A stretch of 6,318 bases of DNA from Spartobacteria bacterium. GTDB lineage: Bacteria > Verrucomicrobiota > Verrucomicrobiia > Chthoniobacterales > Chthoniobacteraceae. Below are positions 5,289 through 6,318 of the stretch, one piece after another (positions within the stretch are counted from its first letter, which is position 1; every line of letters starts with the position of its first letter). A program made the position numbers and the translations under genes. Where the stretch lies: assembly GCA_025355595.1 (NCBI GenBank), contig JANXZI010000786.1, positions 1 to 6,318 of the forward strand. Direction: 5' to 3'. The notes under the pieces are model-generated. The model ran no database searches. It saw only the letters and a list, made by a program, of their open reading frames with translations, and was not told the DNA's origin.

Positions 5289-6318
5289 ATGACCGCCGAC
5301 GCCATCCCGCACCCTTCCCCGCTGCGGCTGCTGCGGCTTTTTGTGTGGCTGCGGTGGCGCGGTCTCTCGGCGCGCTTCAAAAAGTCGCAGCGCGAATCGC
5401 CGCTGCTCATCTTCATCCTCGCGGGCTTCGTGCTCTGCTATCTTGGCTTTGGCTTCGTGTTGTTCAAGGCGGGGCTCGGGTATCTCTACCGTTTTCCGCT
5501 CGTGGGCGCGCTGCTCGCGGAGCGCATCCTGTATCTCATCTTCGGCTTTTTCTTCATCATGCTCGTGGTGTCGAATCTCATCATCGGCTACTCGACGCTG
5601 TTCCGGAATCGCGAGGCGGAGTGGTTCCTCTCGCTGCCGATCCGGCACCGCGATGTGTACCGGTGGAAATTCATCGAGGCCATCGGCATCTCGTCATGGG
5701 CACTTGTGTTTCTCAGCGCGCCGATGCTCGCGGCGTACGGCGTGGTGCAAAAGGTGCCGTGGACTTTCTATCTTCAGGTCACGCTCGGCTACGTGCCGTT
5801 TGTGATCATCCCCGCGGTCGCCGGCTCGTGGTTGATCCTGCTCTTCGTGCGGATGTTTTCGACGCGGTGGGCCAAGCCCATCCTGTTCGCGCTCGCGGCA
5901 CTCCTGATCGCGTCCATTTTCCTGGGAAAAAAACCGGTGACGGAAAACGAGGTCGCCGGCGCGGGCGAGCTGCTCATGTTTCCCAAGCTGATGGAAGGAT
6001 CACGCGCGGCGACGAATCACTTCCTGCCGAGCTCGTGGCTCGCGATGGCGATCAGCAACTGGAGCTTCAAGGGCAACGCCGCGGACGGGCGTTTCTTTTT
6101 CCTGCTGCTCACGAGCTACGCGCTCTTCGGGATGCTCCTCGCCTTCACCGTCGCCGGGCGCACGTACTACGGGAGCTGGTCCGCCGCGCTCGGCTCGCAG
6201 GCGGAGCGGCAGCAGCGCGACAGCGCGGCGAAACGGACACGCACGCCGCGCTTCTCGATGCTCGGGTGGCTCCAGAAAAAGCTGCGCCCGCTCTCGCCCC
6301 GCATCGTCGCGCTCGTCT
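5289..6318 (+). CDS. Putative ABC-2-type exporter permease (3'-truncated)
   Basis: The reading frame stays open to the window edge; 343 residues are visible and the rest lies to the right. It is a strongly hydrophobic inner-membrane protein with probable membrane segments at about 39-60, 80-102, 131-150, 164-187, 196-213 and 268-290. The N-terminus is basic (RLLRLFVWLRWRGLSARFKK). The cytoplasmic loop FRNREAEWFLSLPIRHRDVY (105-124), with its acidic-then-LP pattern, is typical of ABC-2-type permeases and of the large ABC_tran_2-type exporter subunits, where it may contact the ATPase. No ATPase gene lies upstream here, so a partner should be sought downstream. The start is uncertain: in-frame ATGs at 5229, 5274 and 5289 are all possible and none has a good ribosome-binding site; 5289 is chosen because a typical N-terminus (MTADAIPHPSPLRLLRL) follows. 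The substrate is unknown. Confidence 0.7.
   Translation, partial: MTADAIPHPSPLRLLRLFVWLRWRGLSARFKKSQRESPLLIFILAGFVLCYLGFGFVLFKAGLGYLYRFPLVGALLAERILYLIFGFFFIMLVVSNLIIGYSTLFRNREAEWFLSLPIRHRDVYRWKFIEAIGISSWALVFLSAPMLAAYGVVQKVPWTFYLQVTLGYVPFVIIPAVAGSWLILLFVRMFSTRWAKPILFALAALLIASIFLGKKPVTENEVAGAGELLMFPKLMEGSRAATNHFLPSSWLAMAISNWSFKGNAADGRFFFLLLTSYALFGMLLAFTVAGRTYYGSWSAALGSQAERQQRDSAAKRTRTPRFSMLGWLQKKLRPLSPRIVALV

Overview
The window is a GC-rich bacterial segment with every supported gene on the + strand. The protein families, the lack of clear Shine-Dalgarno sites and the palindromic intergenic repeats suggest Verrucomicrobiota (Chthoniobacter/Opitutus/Udaeobacter-like) or a relative in the PVC group. 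This placement is inferred from style, not from a marker gene.

Layout. (1) 1-846: the 3'-terminal part of a HemN/HemW-like radical SAM protein, cut by the left edge. (2) 843-1388: a small chorismate-lyase-like (UbiC-fold) protein whose GTG start overlaps the preceding stop, so the two genes form a translationally coupled pair. (3) 1389-1689: a non-coding stretch rich in inverted repeats. (4) 1690-3516: a YjgR/DUF853 (HerA-C type) P-loop NTPase with an enlarged Ala-rich and coiled-coil C-terminal part. (5) 3517-3862: a spacer holding a roughly 150-220 bp nested palindromic repeat element and a short tandem duplication. (6) 3863-5038: an RlmI-family 23S rRNA cytosine-C5 methyltransferase with PUA and class I SAM domains. 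(7) 5039-5288: a spacer with a second, unrelated inverted-repeat element built from short GTTCC-type direct repeats. (8) 5289-6318: the 5' part of a multi-pass ABC-2-type exporter permease, cut by the right edge.

How the genes work together. Only the first two genes look functionally linked, through the 4-bp overlap. The lyase-like protein keeps the three positions that matter in E. coli UbiC, so real chorismate pyruvate-lyase or a related aromatic-acid activity is plausible. What the radical SAM partner does cannot be settled because its CxxxCxxC site lies off the window. The NTPase, the methyltransferase and the permease look like independent transcription units separated by repeat-bearing spacers. 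I see no defence system, CRISPR array, tRNA, rRNA or transposase. The most unusual material is the lyase/radical-SAM pair and the two structured repeat elements that flank the methyltransferase gene.
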